Shown: positions 34,062-42,350, counted from the first letter of the stretch. The stretch: DNA of 64,000 bases from Chitinophagales bacterium (GCA_020636505.1 JACJXR010000002.1:372001-436000); one strand, 5' to 3'. Notes: generated by a model from the sequence alone, not told the origin. Program-made: numbers and translations.

Positions 34062-34862
34062 TTATAAAAATGCCTGCATTTGTTGTTGATAGTTCTGTGC
34101 AGCTTTCTTCGCTTTGTCCGAAAAGTCTGTGCCGTTGCCCGCATAAATTACTCCACGCGATACATTGATAAGTATCCCGGCATCGGCATTCATTGCGTTT
34201 TTACAAACAGTGGCCACATCACCACCTTGCGCACCTACGCCCGGCACCAAGAAGAAGTGCTTCGGCAGAATTGACCTGACGTGTTGCAATTGCTCTTCGC
34301 GAGTGGCACCTATCACAAACATGGTATTCTCAGGAGAGCCCCAGCTAGCCACCGTCTTCAACACTTTTTCGTAGAGCAATTCGTCTCCACACTGTTGCAA
34401 TTGAAAATCTGAGCTGCCGTTGTTAGAGGTCAAGCCAAGTACGATGGCCCAATGTCCGTCGAACTCCAAAAACGGAGTAACACTGTCCGAACCCATGTAC
34501 GGAGCTACCGTCACACTGTCGAAGGGATATGTTTTGAAGAATGTCCTGGCATACTGCTCTGCGGTATTGCCTATATCACCACGCTTGGCATCGGCGATGG
34601 TGAATATTTCTTTGGGTATGTAATCAAGTGTTTTTTGCAGGCTTTCCCACCCTCTCAATCCTTGTGCTTCGTAAAAGGCGGTATTTATCTTATAAGCGAC
34701 TGTATAATCCTTGGTCGCATCGATTATCGCCTTGTTGAAAGCAAATACCGGATCGTCCTCGACAGTCAAATGTGCGGGTATCTTATGCGGATCCGTGTCC
34801 AAACCGACACATAATACCGACCTCTTTATTTTTATCTGACGGACAAGCTCTGCTCTATTCAT
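34062..34862 (-). CDS. pyrF: Orotidine-5'-phosphate decarboxylase
   Basis: The frame opens with TTG at 34871, but the ATG at 34862 (MNRAELVRQIKIKRSVLCVGLDTDP) is the likely start and gives 266 residues. The catalytic motif TIADAKRGDIGNTA carries the active-site Asp and Lys, and SVTVAPYMGSDSVTPF follows. It belongs to the longer type 2 OMP decarboxylases and makes UMP from OMP in pyrimidine synthesis. A minus-strand TACTTTTG lies just upstream, but no good -33 element goes with it. No other pyrimidine gene is adjacent. The ligand-binding residues look intact. Confidence 0.93.
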   Translation of the reverse strand: MNRAELVRQIKIKRSVLCVGLDTDPHKIPAHLTVEDDPVFAFNKAIIDATKDYTVAYKINTAFYEAQGLRGWESLQKTLDYIPKEIFTIADAKRGDIGNTAEQYARTFFKTYPFDSVTVAPYMGSDSVTPFLEFDGHWAIVLGLTSNNGSSDFQLQQCGDELLYEKVLKTVASWGSPENTMFVIGATREEQLQHVRSILPKHFFLVPGVGAQGGDVATVCKNAMNADAGILINVSRGVIYAGNGTDFSDKAKKAAQNYQQQMQAFL

Positions 34863-34883
34863 GATAGACAAAAGTAATAGCTA

Positions 34884-35180
34884 TTATCGGTACTTTCCTA
34901 TCTTATCATCTATATACATATCACCCGACTTGCTTCTGTGTAGTTTCATATTCACTATCAGGCTTTCGGCTCCGTTGTCATAAGCCGCGTCTTGCATATC
35001 GTCCACCAACTTGATCACCTCTTCATACGTACCCTCTATAACCGTTTCAAATGGGCATACCACATATTTCAATCCCGAGGCTTCTATCTTGGCTATTGCG
35101 GCATCAATTGCGCTGTACGCTTGCTCTTTATTCATATGCATCGGCAATATCTGTATCGCCAAGTTCACTTTATGACTCAT
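34884..35180 (-). CDS. Thiamine-binding protein family (MTH1187/UPF0045)
   Basis: The 98-residue protein has the two-part ferredoxin-like fold of the MTH1187 family: VNLAIQILPMHMNKEQAYSAID, IEASGLKYVVCPFETVIEG and SLIVNMKLHRSKSG. In several bacteria these proteins bind thiamine or its derivatives, and the C-terminal IDDKIGKY helps dimerisation. Function in this organism is unknown. It is 21 bases before the likely start of pyrF and may be in the same operon. It has the usual length for the family. Confidence 0.85.
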   Translation of the reverse strand: MSHKVNLAIQILPMHMNKEQAYSAIDAAIAKIEASGLKYVVCPFETVIEGTYEEVIKLVDDMQDAAYDNGAESLIVNMKLHRSKSGDMYIDDKIGKYR

Positions 35181-35271
35181 GGTAGTTCAATTTGGGGCAA
35201 AACTAACGGATAGGCATAGCTTATACACCCCTTCTTTAAGATTATTTAAGACGGTATAGACAAAATGTTTT

Positions 35272-35301
35272 TTGTAGCTACAACAATGCCCCTTATTTTT
35301 G
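35272..35301 (+). promoter_or_regulatory. Bacteroidota-type promoter for the DUF2911 protein
   Basis: TTG at 35272-35274, a 19-base spacer and TATTTTTG at 35294-35301 match the Bacteroidota consensus. The chosen ATG (35335) is 33 bases downstream. Confidence 0.65.
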
Positions 35302-35334
35302 TTTTCACTCATTTCACACAGACAAATTCTTATT

Positions 35335-36174
35335 ATGAAATATTTATCATTAGCACTACTATTCATGTTCGGTATGATACTGAACACAAACGCACAAGAA
35401 CTTAATCTTCCTGCACTTAGCCCAACAGCCAAGATCACACAGCAATTCTCAACTTCGGAGATAGCCATCGATTACAGCCGCCCTTCGGCTCGTGGTCGTA
35501 AAATATTCGGCGACCTTGTTCCTTACGGCACTATGTGGCGCACAGGAGCCAACGCTGCCACCAAAATATCCATCGGTGAAGATGCTTACATCGGCGGCAG
35601 CTTGATAAAAGCAGGTCAATACTCCTTGTACACCATACCGGGTGCAACTGAGTGGACCATCATCATCAACAAAAGCCTGAAGAACTGGGGTAACTCCAAC
35701 TACAGCGCCGATGAAGATGTGGCTCGTTTTACAGTAAAGTCTAAGAAGATCAACAATATGATCGAAACGTTCACTATCGGCATCAGCGACATCACTTACA
35801 ACTCTTGCAACATCGTATTGAAGTGGGAGCACACGAAAGTGATCATCCCTGTTAAAGCAAACAGTGAAGAGCGCATAGCCAAAGAAATTGAGACTGCAGT
35901 TGAGCATCCTGCAATACCTTACTACCAAGCGGCCAGATACTATAATACAGTAGATAAAAACTTGGACAAAGCATTGGAGTACATCACCAAAGCTCTTGAG
36001 CAGCGCGACGATGCTTTCTGGATGTGGAACCTGAAAGCTCAAATAGCTCAGAAGTTGAACAAGAAAGACATAGCCATAGCAGCAGCACAAAAAGCGATGG
36101 ATGTATCGAAAGGCAGCTCTTACGAAGCAGAGCAGAAAAAAGCCAACGAGAAGATCATCAACTCATTTAAATAA
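35335..36174 (+). CDS. DUF2911 family secreted protein with TPR-like tail
   Basis: The ATG at 35335 (MKYLSLALLFMFGMILNTNAQ) gives a signal peptide. An earlier start at 35299 would lie inside the promoter's transcribed leader and lacks support. The 279-residue product has a DUF2911 domain: LNLPALSPTAKITQQFSTSEIAIDYSRPSARGRKIFG and PYGTMWRTGANAATKI. A C-terminal helical part (ARYYNTVDKNLDKALEYITKALEQ) resembles tetratricopeptide repeats. Function is unknown. A strong terminator follows. Confidence 0.85.
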   Translation: MKYLSLALLFMFGMILNTNAQELNLPALSPTAKITQQFSTSEIAIDYSRPSARGRKIFGDLVPYGTMWRTGANAATKISIGEDAYIGGSLIKAGQYSLYTIPGATEWTIIINKSLKNWGNSNYSADEDVARFTVKSKKINNMIETFTIGISDITYNSCNIVLKWEHTKVIIPVKANSEERIAKEIETAVEHPAIPYYQAARYYNTVDKNLDKALEYITKALEQRDDAFWMWNLKAQIAQKLNKKDIAIAAAQKAMDVSKGSSYEAEQKKANEKIINSFK

Positions 36175-36195
36175 TAAACATTACCAAAACATATT

Positions 36196-36230
36196 ACACC
36201 CACAGCAAAAAACTGTGGGTGTCTTATTTT
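36196..36230 (+). terminator. Rho-independent terminator after DUF2911 gene
   Basis: A ten-base perfect stem (ACACCCACAG at 36196-36205 with CTGTGGGTGT at 36213-36222) is followed by CTTATTTT. The next gene starts ten bases later, at 36240. Confidence 0.85.
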
Positions 36231-36239
36231 TATCATATC

Positions 36240-38699
36240 ATGAGAAAAGCGACCATAATATTCATACTGTTTCCGTTCCTATCATTCGCACAACAATTGC
36301 GTCCGTCCAATTCGGCACAGATATACCACGAGCTGAACCAACTGAAATACTTGACCAATGTATTGTACTTCGCGGCTCACCCCGACGATGAGAATACACG
36401 TATGTTGGCCTGGTTGGTGAATGAGAAACACATTCCGACGGCATACTTGTCGTTGACACGTGGCGATGGTGGTCAGAATATTTTGGGACCACACCTCGGT
36501 GCTTCACTCGGATTGATAAGAACACACGAGTTGTTGGAAGCACGCAAAATAGACGGCGCACAACAGTTCTTCACAAGAGCAGTGGACTTCGGATATTCAA
36601 AGACCGCAGAAGAAACCTTCAACCATTGGGACAATACCCAATTGACAGACGATGCCGTATGGATCATTCGTAAGTTTCGTCCGGATGTTATCATCTGCCG
36701 CTTCCCCCCTGACGAACGTGCAGGACATGGGCAACACGCGGCATCGGCAATAATCGCCAAGAGTGCATTCAATGCAGCAGGAGACAACAATATGTTTCCC
36801 GAGCATTTTAAATATTATACAAAGTGGCAACCCAAACGAATACTGTTCAACGCATATCGTTTTCGTAGCGCCAATACAACAAGCGATGACCAATTCAAGC
36901 AAGATGTAGGTCAATACAATCCACTGTTGGGCATGGGCTATGGAGAGCTTGCAGGCATCAGCCGTAGCATACATCGCAGCCAAGGTGCAGGCACACGCAG
37001 TGTACCGGGTGTACAGGCAGAAAACTTTGAATTGGTGGACGGTGCGGACTTAAAAGAATCACTGTTTGACGGTATAGACATATCATGGAATAGAATAAAC
37101 AGGCAAGACATAGGCAAGAAGATAGATAATATCATTGCCAAGTACGACCTCAAACAACCTGAACTAATCTTACCCGAGCTCATTGCTTTATACAAAGACA
37201 TCAGCACAGTAGAAGATGAATACTGGAAGAACAGAAAGCTGACCGAAGTAAAGAACTTGATACTACACTGCAGTGGTTTCATGGCGGAAGTATATACCGA
37301 CAATCCCGAAGCAGTGCGTGGAGAGCAAGTACCACTTACAATTAACTTCATCGCGCGCAGCGGTGCCACTCCTGTAAAAGTATTGAACTACTCAGTGGCA
37401 GGTAAAGACACTACTACGGATAAAACATTACCCAACGATGGACTCATTACATACGAAACAAGCATTCTTATTCCTGAGAATACCTATAACACGGAACCAT
37501 ATTGGTTAAGAAGTGCACAGCCCGACGATGCGCACTATCCTGTGCCTGATGAGGAGTACAAAGGAATGCCCAACACGCCTTGCATGTTCAACGCTACTGT
37601 AAATATGCAAGTAGGTGATCTGCCACTAACGTTGGATGTACCTGTTTCGTACAAGACACTTGACGCAACACATGGAGATGTGGTGGAACAACTGCGCATT
37701 GTACCGGATGTGATATTGAATTTCACATCAGCGTTCTATTTGGCCAAGGCAGACAGATCGTTCACCACAGGTGTGCACATACATGCCAACAAAGCCATGA
37801 ACAATGTCACATTGAGCGTATACAACGACATGTTGAACCGGGAAGTGAACAACATCAACCTAAAAGAAGGTACAGACACAACCATCATCGTACATTTTGA
37901 AGGCCCTTATGTTGCTTCCAAATCAATAGCAGACGCAATAATGTTTGCCGCCATTACCAAACCAGATGGAGAAACATATGGGCAACAACAGATACTCATC
38001 AAATACGAGCATCTACCAACATTGCAATTCTTCACAGCGGCATCCTCTAAAATGCTCATCAAAACTTGGGAGTGTAAAGCCAAACGTATAGCCTATATAG
38101 AAGGTGCGGGAGACAATGTGAGTGAAGTATTACGCTTTGCAGGCCTTGAAGTAGACATACTCAAACCCGCAGACATCACACTAAAGAACTTACAACAATA
38201 CGATGCGGTAATGGTGGGTATCAGAGCCATCAATACAGTTGACGAAGCACCCATATTCATGCCGATACTGCTTGAGTACACTAAGAACGGCGGTACACTT
38301 GTGATGCAATACAACACATCGCACCGATTGAAGACAGAAGATATCGGACCATATCCGCTAAGTCTCTCCAGAGATAGAGTGACCGAAGAAATGGCAAGAG
38401 TAGCACTGTTGAACCGTGAGCATAGGTTGATGACCTACCCCAACAAAATAAATGAGCTTGACTTTGCCAATTGGGTACAAGAGCGTGGATTGTATTTTGC
38501 CGACAAATGGGACGAGCACTACACGCCACTCTTCAGCATGAACGACAAAGGAGAAGAACCGTTGAAAGGAAGTACACTGTACACTCCATACGGAAAAGGA
38601 CACTATATATACACGTCATTGTCATTTTTCAGGCAATTGCCTGCCGGAAACCATGGTGCGGTACGATTATTGTGTAACTTTTTATCAGTCGGTAAATAA
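36240..38699 (+). CDS. PIG-L family deacetylase, large secreted form
   Basis: The ATG at 36240 (MRKATIIFILFPFLSFAQQ) gives a signal peptide and 819 residues; the longer frame would begin in the terminator. The N-terminal LmbE/PIG-L domain has the AHPDDE zinc motif (46-51) and HGQH (163-166), and its Asp/His set looks complete. Residues about 250-600 form beta-rich domains. The C-terminal part (IAYIEGAGDNVSEVLRFAGLEVDIL) resembles a glutamine-amidotransferase-like module. It should deacetylate an N-acetyl-sugar conjugate at the cell surface; the substrate is unknown. The tandem lipoproteins begin nine bases downstream. Confidence 0.85.
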   Translation: MRKATIIFILFPFLSFAQQLRPSNSAQIYHELNQLKYLTNVLYFAAHPDDENTRMLAWLVNEKHIPTAYLSLTRGDGGQNILGPHLGASLGLIRTHELLEARKIDGAQQFFTRAVDFGYSKTAEETFNHWDNTQLTDDAVWIIRKFRPDVIICRFPPDERAGHGQHAASAIIAKSAFNAAGDNNMFPEHFKYYTKWQPKRILFNAYRFRSANTTSDDQFKQDVGQYNPLLGMGYGELAGISRSIHRSQGAGTRSVPGVQAENFELVDGADLKESLFDGIDISWNRINRQDIGKKIDNIIAKYDLKQPELILPELIALYKDISTVEDEYWKNRKLTEVKNLILHCSGFMAEVYTDNPEAVRGEQVPLTINFIARSGATPVKVLNYSVAGKDTTTDKTLPNDGLITYETSILIPENTYNTEPYWLRSAQPDDAHYPVPDEEYKGMPNTPCMFNATVNMQVGDLPLTLDVPVSYKTLDATHGDVVEQLRIVPDVILNFTSAFYLAKADRSFTTGVHIHANKAMNNVTLSVYNDMLNREVNNINLKEGTDTTIIVHFEGPYVASKSIADAIMFAAITKPDGETYGQQQILIKYEHLPTLQFFTAASSKMLIKTWECKAKRIAYIEGAGDNVSEVLRFAGLEVDILKPADITLKNLQQYDAVMVGIRAINTVDEAPIFMPILLEYTKNGGTLVMQYNTSHRLKTEDIGPYPLSLSRDRVTEEMARVALLNREHRLMTYPNKINELDFANWVQERGLYFADKWDEHYTPLFSMNDKGEEPLKGSTLYTPYGKGHYIYTSLSFFRQLPAGNHGAVRLLCNFLSVGK

Positions 38700-38707
38700 A
38701 CATCCTT

Positions 38708-39184
38708 ATGAAACACCTAGCCCTTTTTATCGGAATCATATTATTAGCCTCGGCATGTCACAAAATTGTAGACCCGCCGAAACCTGTTGTTCCCAACATA
38801 TCCCGCACATGGAAGCTGAACAAGACTTGGGATATGTGGGGTTTTCACGTTATTTCAACTCACCCTTCGAGTGGCACCAATAACAGTCACTCAAAAGACA
38901 CCTTACAAACAACAAAAACCATTACAGTTATTAATGATACCACCATTCACCTAAAACTGACCGGAACCTTTAGTAGTTATGGTGATAACATTTATGACAC
39001 TTTTTGCCTGGAAACAACCGACCAGTCGGCCGGGATGATGGAGTTTGTACCAAAAATATTCTTGCACGGCACAAGATACCGGAAAACCAATATCACTTAT
39101 TATTATAACAACGATAGCGTCACTTACTTTTTCGAAGACTCAGGCGTATCTTTTCACGATAGCCTGTGGCTTTCATCCAAATAA
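38708..39184 (+). CDS. Tandem-duplicated small lipoprotein (copy 1)
   Basis: The 158-residue lipoprotein signal is MKHLALFIGIILLASAC. The mature protein has a WKLNKTWDMWGFHV element, a middle part rich in Thr, a conserved IYDTFCLE-type strand and a C-terminal half RYRKTNITYYYNNDSVTYFFEDSGVSFHDSLWLSSK. Copy 2 (39203-39697) matches this layout: RLNKTWAMVGSYMI, TISVLNDSTIYFE, RYRPTFLKYYYIKDSISYYFANPG and FLWLNTQ. Function is unknown. It is probably a surface-exposed lipoprotein. Confidence 0.7.
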   Translation: MKHLALFIGIILLASACHKIVDPPKPVVPNISRTWKLNKTWDMWGFHVISTHPSSGTNNSHSKDTLQTTKTITVINDTTIHLKLTGTFSSYGDNIYDTFCLETTDQSAGMMEFVPKIFLHGTRYRKTNITYYYNNDSVTYFFEDSGVSFHDSLWLSSK

Positions 39185-39202
39185 CCTTTTAACTCTCCTA
39201 TT

Positions 39203-39697
39203 ATGAAACGTTTTATCATTCTAATCGCATTGACAACACTTACAATTGCAGCTTGTAAGAAAGAGAATAATACCGCCCCAACCGCTAAAACAACAGCAGA
39301 CAGCTCTGATGTAGCGAAATACACCTGGCGACTGAACAAAACATGGGCAATGGTGGGCAGTTATATGATATATGAAAACCCATCAGGACCGGGTGGTAAA
39401 GACACAACCTATCAAGGCCCTGTCAATGTAAGATATGAAACCATTTCAGTCCTTAATGACTCGACCATTTACTTTGAACCGACAGATAATGCACGTAAAA
39501 CATCACAAGCAGAATTAGGGTTTTATCAAATGGATACCAATGAAGGTTATTTGGAGTATATACCTGTATTCTTTCTCAACGGACAGCGATATAGACCGAC
39601 CTTTCTCAAATACTATTACATCAAGGACAGTATATCCTATTATTTTGCAAACCCCGGAACCAACTCGTCATCTTTCTTATGGCTAAACACACAATGA
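39203..39697 (+). CDS. Tandem-duplicated small lipoprotein (copy 2)
   Basis: The 164-residue protein has a lipoprotein signal MKRFIILIALTTLTIAAC. Its core has WRLNKTWAMVG, YETISVLNDSTIYFEP, a GFYQMDTNEGYLEYIPVFFLNGQ middle and RPTFLKYYYIKDSISYYFANPG, matching copy 1 segment by segment, with differences that indicate an old duplication. The gene's last codons overlap an ATG of copy 3 (ATGA at 39694-39697), suggesting coupling. Function unknown. Confidence 0.7.
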   Translation: MKRFIILIALTTLTIAACKKENNTAPTAKTTADSSDVAKYTWRLNKTWAMVGSYMIYENPSGPGGKDTTYQGPVNVRYETISVLNDSTIYFEPTDNARKTSQAELGFYQMDTNEGYLEYIPVFFLNGQRYRPTFLKYYYIKDSISYYFANPGTNSSSFLWLNTQ

Positions 39698-40170
39698 TGT
39701 CAATGAGCGAAGAACCGATATATGGTCATCGTAAAGGGTATTTATACATATTGTTTATCGTACTGACAATTGCTGCATGTAAGAAAAGCAACAACGACAC
39801 ACCCATAACACAACCCGTTGAACCGCCATTCTACTTCTCGTATATGCAACAGATGTGCAAAGAACATACTTGGACAAGAACCTATCATTCAAGCGGCCCG
39901 AACGGAAGCACCTTAAAACAGTTGTCGGATACAACATTACCCGTGACGATGGCTACACTTTCTGAAATTCTGTTTTTAGGCGACACCCTTTATTTTTTTC
40001 AACTTGACGAGACAAACAACTACATACGATTCATGAAAACGGAACAAATGGTCGTCAATCCATATTCAAAAACCATGACGTACTTTTATAACGCCGACAG
40101 CATTGCTTATATACATGACGTACATACCAGTGCACTTGGCGGCAGAAGATATTCTTACTACACAAAGTAG
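39694..40170 (+). CDS. Tandem-duplicated small lipoprotein (copy 3, chimeric N-terminus)
   Basis: Starts at 39694 (ATGA overlap with copy 2), 39697 or 39703 are all in frame. The one at 39703 begins MSEEPI, identical to the start of the 35-residue ORF at 40175. The signal region then is YLYILFIVLTIAAC with Cys lipidation and KKSNNDT, where LTIAACKK matches copy 2 (LTIAACKKENN). The mature part has YSYMQQ, TLSEILFLGDTLYFFQLDETNNYIRFMKTEQ and TMTYFYNADSIAYIHDVH. This is a divergent third copy with an N-terminus that looks copied from the downstream small ORF. Function unknown. Confidence 0.65.
   Translation: MMSMSEEPIYGHRKGYLYILFIVLTIAACKKSNNDTPITQPVEPPFYFSYMQQMCKEHTWTRTYHSSGPNGSTLKQLSDTTLPVTMATLSEILFLGDTLYFFQLDETNNYIRFMKTEQMVVNPYSKTMTYFYNADSIAYIHDVHTSALGGRRYSYYTK
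39701..39720 (+). repeat. 20-base direct repeat, upstream copy
   Basis: The 20 bases CAATGAGCGAAGAACCGATA contain the ATG at 39703 and are repeated exactly at 40173-40192, at the start of the 35-residue ORF. Both copies code for MSEEPI in the same reading position. Confidence 0.85.
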
Positions 40171-40172
40171 CA

Positions 40173-40192
40173 CAATGAGCGAAGAACCGATA
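40173..40192 (+). repeat. 20-base direct repeat, downstream copy
   Basis: An exact second copy of the repeat at 39701-39720, covering the ATG at 40175. The distance between the copies (472 bases) is about one lipoprotein gene, consistent with a duplication or recombination junction. Confidence 0.85.
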
Positions 40193-40282
40193 CAGAACAA
40201 CAACAAATGGTATGTGGCAGTGCTTAGCGTACTGATACTGCAGATAGTTTTGTATTATTGGTTTACGCAACACTGGGCATGA
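40175..40282 (+). CDS. 35-residue single-helix membrane ORF coupled to symporter
   Basis: This short frame, MSEEPIQNNNKWYVAVLSVL then ILQIVLYYWFTQHWA, runs from the ATG at 40175 to a TGA at 40280-40282. It has a polar 11-residue head and one hydrophobic helix (about residues 12-30). Its stop overlaps the symporter ATG (40279-40281) as ATGA, a classical coupled arrangement. Small membrane subunits precede transporters in other systems, so it may be a symporter accessory peptide. It is too short for usual gene callers, and expression is not proven. Confidence 0.6.
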   Translation: MSEEPIQNNNKWYVAVLSVLILQIVLYYWFTQHWA

Positions 40283-41952
40283 GTACACTCGACTGGATAG
40301 TTCTACTGGTTACACTTGCCGCCATCATCCTATATGGGATATGGAAAAGCCGCAACCTGCACGGTTCCGAATCGTATCTGTTGGCGGATAAGAACATGCC
40401 TTGGTACATTGTACTGTTGGGCATTATGGCCACACAAGCAAGCGCCATCACATTCATATCGGCACCGGGGCAAACATATACAGACGGTATGCGCTTTGTG
40501 CAATACTACTTCGGTTTGCCCATAGCGATGATAGTGATCAGCATCAGCTTTATACCCATATTTCGGAAGCTGAACGTATACACCGCCTATCAATACCTTG
40601 AATCACGGTTCGACCAAAAGACACGGGTACTCACATCGATACTCTTTCTTATCTCGCGCGGGCTATCAACCGGTATCAGCATATACGCACCATCCATCAT
40701 ACTGTCTTCCATCATGGGGTGGAACATATACATGACCAATGCCATCATGGGCGGGCTCTTGTTGATATACACATACAGTGGTGGAGCCAAAGCCGTTGCA
40801 CACACTCAAAAGCTACAGTTCCTCATCATACTCACATCCATGGCGGTGGCGGGCTACCTTGTTGTCGCTCAACTACCCGATGGTATGACCTTCAGCGATG
40901 CCCTATATGTGGCAGGCAAGTCAGGCAAACTCAACGTCATTACCACCGACTTCAGTTGGGACGATAAGTACAATATCTGGAGTGGTATCATCGGAGGCTT
41001 CTTCTTGGCGCTCTCCTACTTCGGCACAGACCAAAGCCAAGTGGGCAGATACATAACCGGTAAGAACCTCAGAGAAAGCCGTATGGGGCTGTTGATGAAC
41101 GGTGTGGTGAAAATACCCATGCAATTCTCCATCTTGCTGATAGGTGCATTGCTCTTCGCTTTTTACAGTTTTCAGAATGCGCCGGTATACTTCAACCAAC
41201 AAGCATACAATACACTCAAAGAACAGGACCCTGCCGTGGTGGAGCAGATAGAAACCGAATACAGCGCACTGCATACACAATACCAACAACAGGCCAAAGC
41301 CATTGCCACCAACAGAGAGAACAACGAAGCACTGGTGGCCGACTTCAAACAAACACAACAACAAATAAGCGTACTACGTGATACACTTCGCCAACACATC
41401 AACCGTGCAGCACCCACCGCAGACAACGGCGACACCAACTACATCTTCCTCTACTTTGTAAAGCACAACCTACCAAAAGGTTTGGTCGGGCTACTGTTCG
41501 CCATCATATTTCTAGCATCTTGGGGTTCCATTTCCGCCGCACTCAACTCGCTGGCGTCGAGTAGCATGATGGATATACAACTGCTGAACATTAAAAAAGA
41601 GCTGAGCGATGCACAACAAGTGTCAATCGGAAGATGGCATACCTTATTCTGGGGGCTGTTCAGCATAGGTGTAGCCATGTTCGCTACACAAATGGGCTCA
41701 TTGATAGAAGCGGTGAATGTACTCGGCTCACTGTTTTACGGAACCATATTGGGTATATTCCTTGTGGCATTTTATGTAAAACGTGTAAGCGGGCATGCCG
41801 TATTCTACGCCGCTATAGTAGCAGAGATACTGGTTGTTGCCATATACATCGCCAACTGGGTATCCTTCCTTTGGTTGAACCTGATAGGTGCGGCACTGGT
41901 CATCATCATTGCATTGCTGATACCTTCCAAGAATCAAGCATCTACCTCATAA
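40279..41952 (+). CDS. Sodium:solute symporter (SSS family)
   Basis: The ATG at 40279 (MSTLDWIVLLVTLAAIILYG) gives 557 residues; the upstream in-frame ATG at 40258 lies inside the small ORF and is unlikely. The SSS core has about 13 helices, with HGSESYLLADKNMPWY near the N-terminus, GIMATQASAITFISAPGQ, and GGFFLALSYFGTDQSQVGRY. An inserted hydrophilic loop at about residues 299-388 (EQIETEYSALHTQYQQQAK and QISVLRDTLRQHIN) is predicted as a coiled coil. The family couples Na+ entry to uptake of sugars, amino acids or vitamins; the substrate is unknown. Confidence 0.88.
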   Translation: MSTLDWIVLLVTLAAIILYGIWKSRNLHGSESYLLADKNMPWYIVLLGIMATQASAITFISAPGQTYTDGMRFVQYYFGLPIAMIVISISFIPIFRKLNVYTAYQYLESRFDQKTRVLTSILFLISRGLSTGISIYAPSIILSSIMGWNIYMTNAIMGGLLLIYTYSGGAKAVAHTQKLQFLIILTSMAVAGYLVVAQLPDGMTFSDALYVAGKSGKLNVITTDFSWDDKYNIWSGIIGGFFLALSYFGTDQSQVGRYITGKNLRESRMGLLMNGVVKIPMQFSILLIGALLFAFYSFQNAPVYFNQQAYNTLKEQDPAVVEQIETEYSALHTQYQQQAKAIATNRENNEALVADFKQTQQQISVLRDTLRQHINRAAPTADNGDTNYIFLYFVKHNLPKGLVGLLFAIIFLASWGSISAALNSLASSSMMDIQLLNIKKELSDAQQVSIGRWHTLFWGLFSIGVAMFATQMGSLIEAVNVLGSLFYGTILGIFLVAFYVKRVSGHAVFYAAIVAEILVVAIYIANWVSFLWLNLIGAALVIIIALLIPSKNQASTS

Positions 41953-42350
41953 GGTGATTTTGTTGCATTTTGTTGCGAAAAGGGCTGTTTTATTTTGCAA
42001 CAACTTGTTACGAATTGTTACGTTTTGTTCTGTTCGGAGGGGGGTGTATCATTTACCGATTTTACAACAGACTGTATTTCATAGGCTTACGATTTTCATG
42101 GTTAAGGAATAATTTCATGGCGAACATTTTTACTGTTCTTTCTTTGCATGCCCAAAGAAAGAACGAAAGAAAAGGCACCGAGACCTAAAGCTTCGACGGT
42201 CTCGGATGTAGCCTTGATAGACTTTACGACTTCGGCACGGCCAATCTGAGAACACCTATATTCACAAGTGGAAATAATGACACATCTCGTATCTTGTTAT
42301 TAATAGGCTAGTTTACTATAACAAATATACAACAATTAAAATTATCCGCC
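41953..42350. other. Intergenic region with T-rich words and hairpins
   Basis: These 398 bases hold no gene that I can support. The first part (about 41955-42030) has several TTGTTRC-like words (TGTTGC, GCAACAAC, TTGTTACG). The second has the two hairpins listed at 42135-42205. The last part before TfoX is AT-rich (TTTACTATAACAAATATACAAC). No tRNA or protein-coding signal was seen. Confidence 0.6.
42135..42205. repeat. Hairpin pair resembling Bacteroidota interspersed repeat
   Basis: Two perfect inverted repeats lie close together. The first is GTTCTTTCTTTG (42135-42146) with CAAAGAAAGAAC (42153-42164), loop CATGCC. The second is CCGAGACC (42178-42185) with GGTCTCGG (42198-42205). Sequences of the form CAAAGAAAG...AAAGAAAAGGC are recurrent in Bacteroidota intergenic regions in my experience, so this is probably a dispersed element rather than a terminator. 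Only one copy is in the window. Confidence 0.55.

Noticed and set aside
34869..34876. Minus-strand TACTTTTG just upstream of pyrF
   Set aside because: Good -7 match, but the -33 position has no TTG, and pyrF is likely co-transcribed with the gene before it.
41970..42188. 72-residue frame in the gene-free stretch after the symporter
   Set aside because: Cys- and Phe-rich composition, overlap with the hairpin repeat and no recognisable domain suggest a chance frame.
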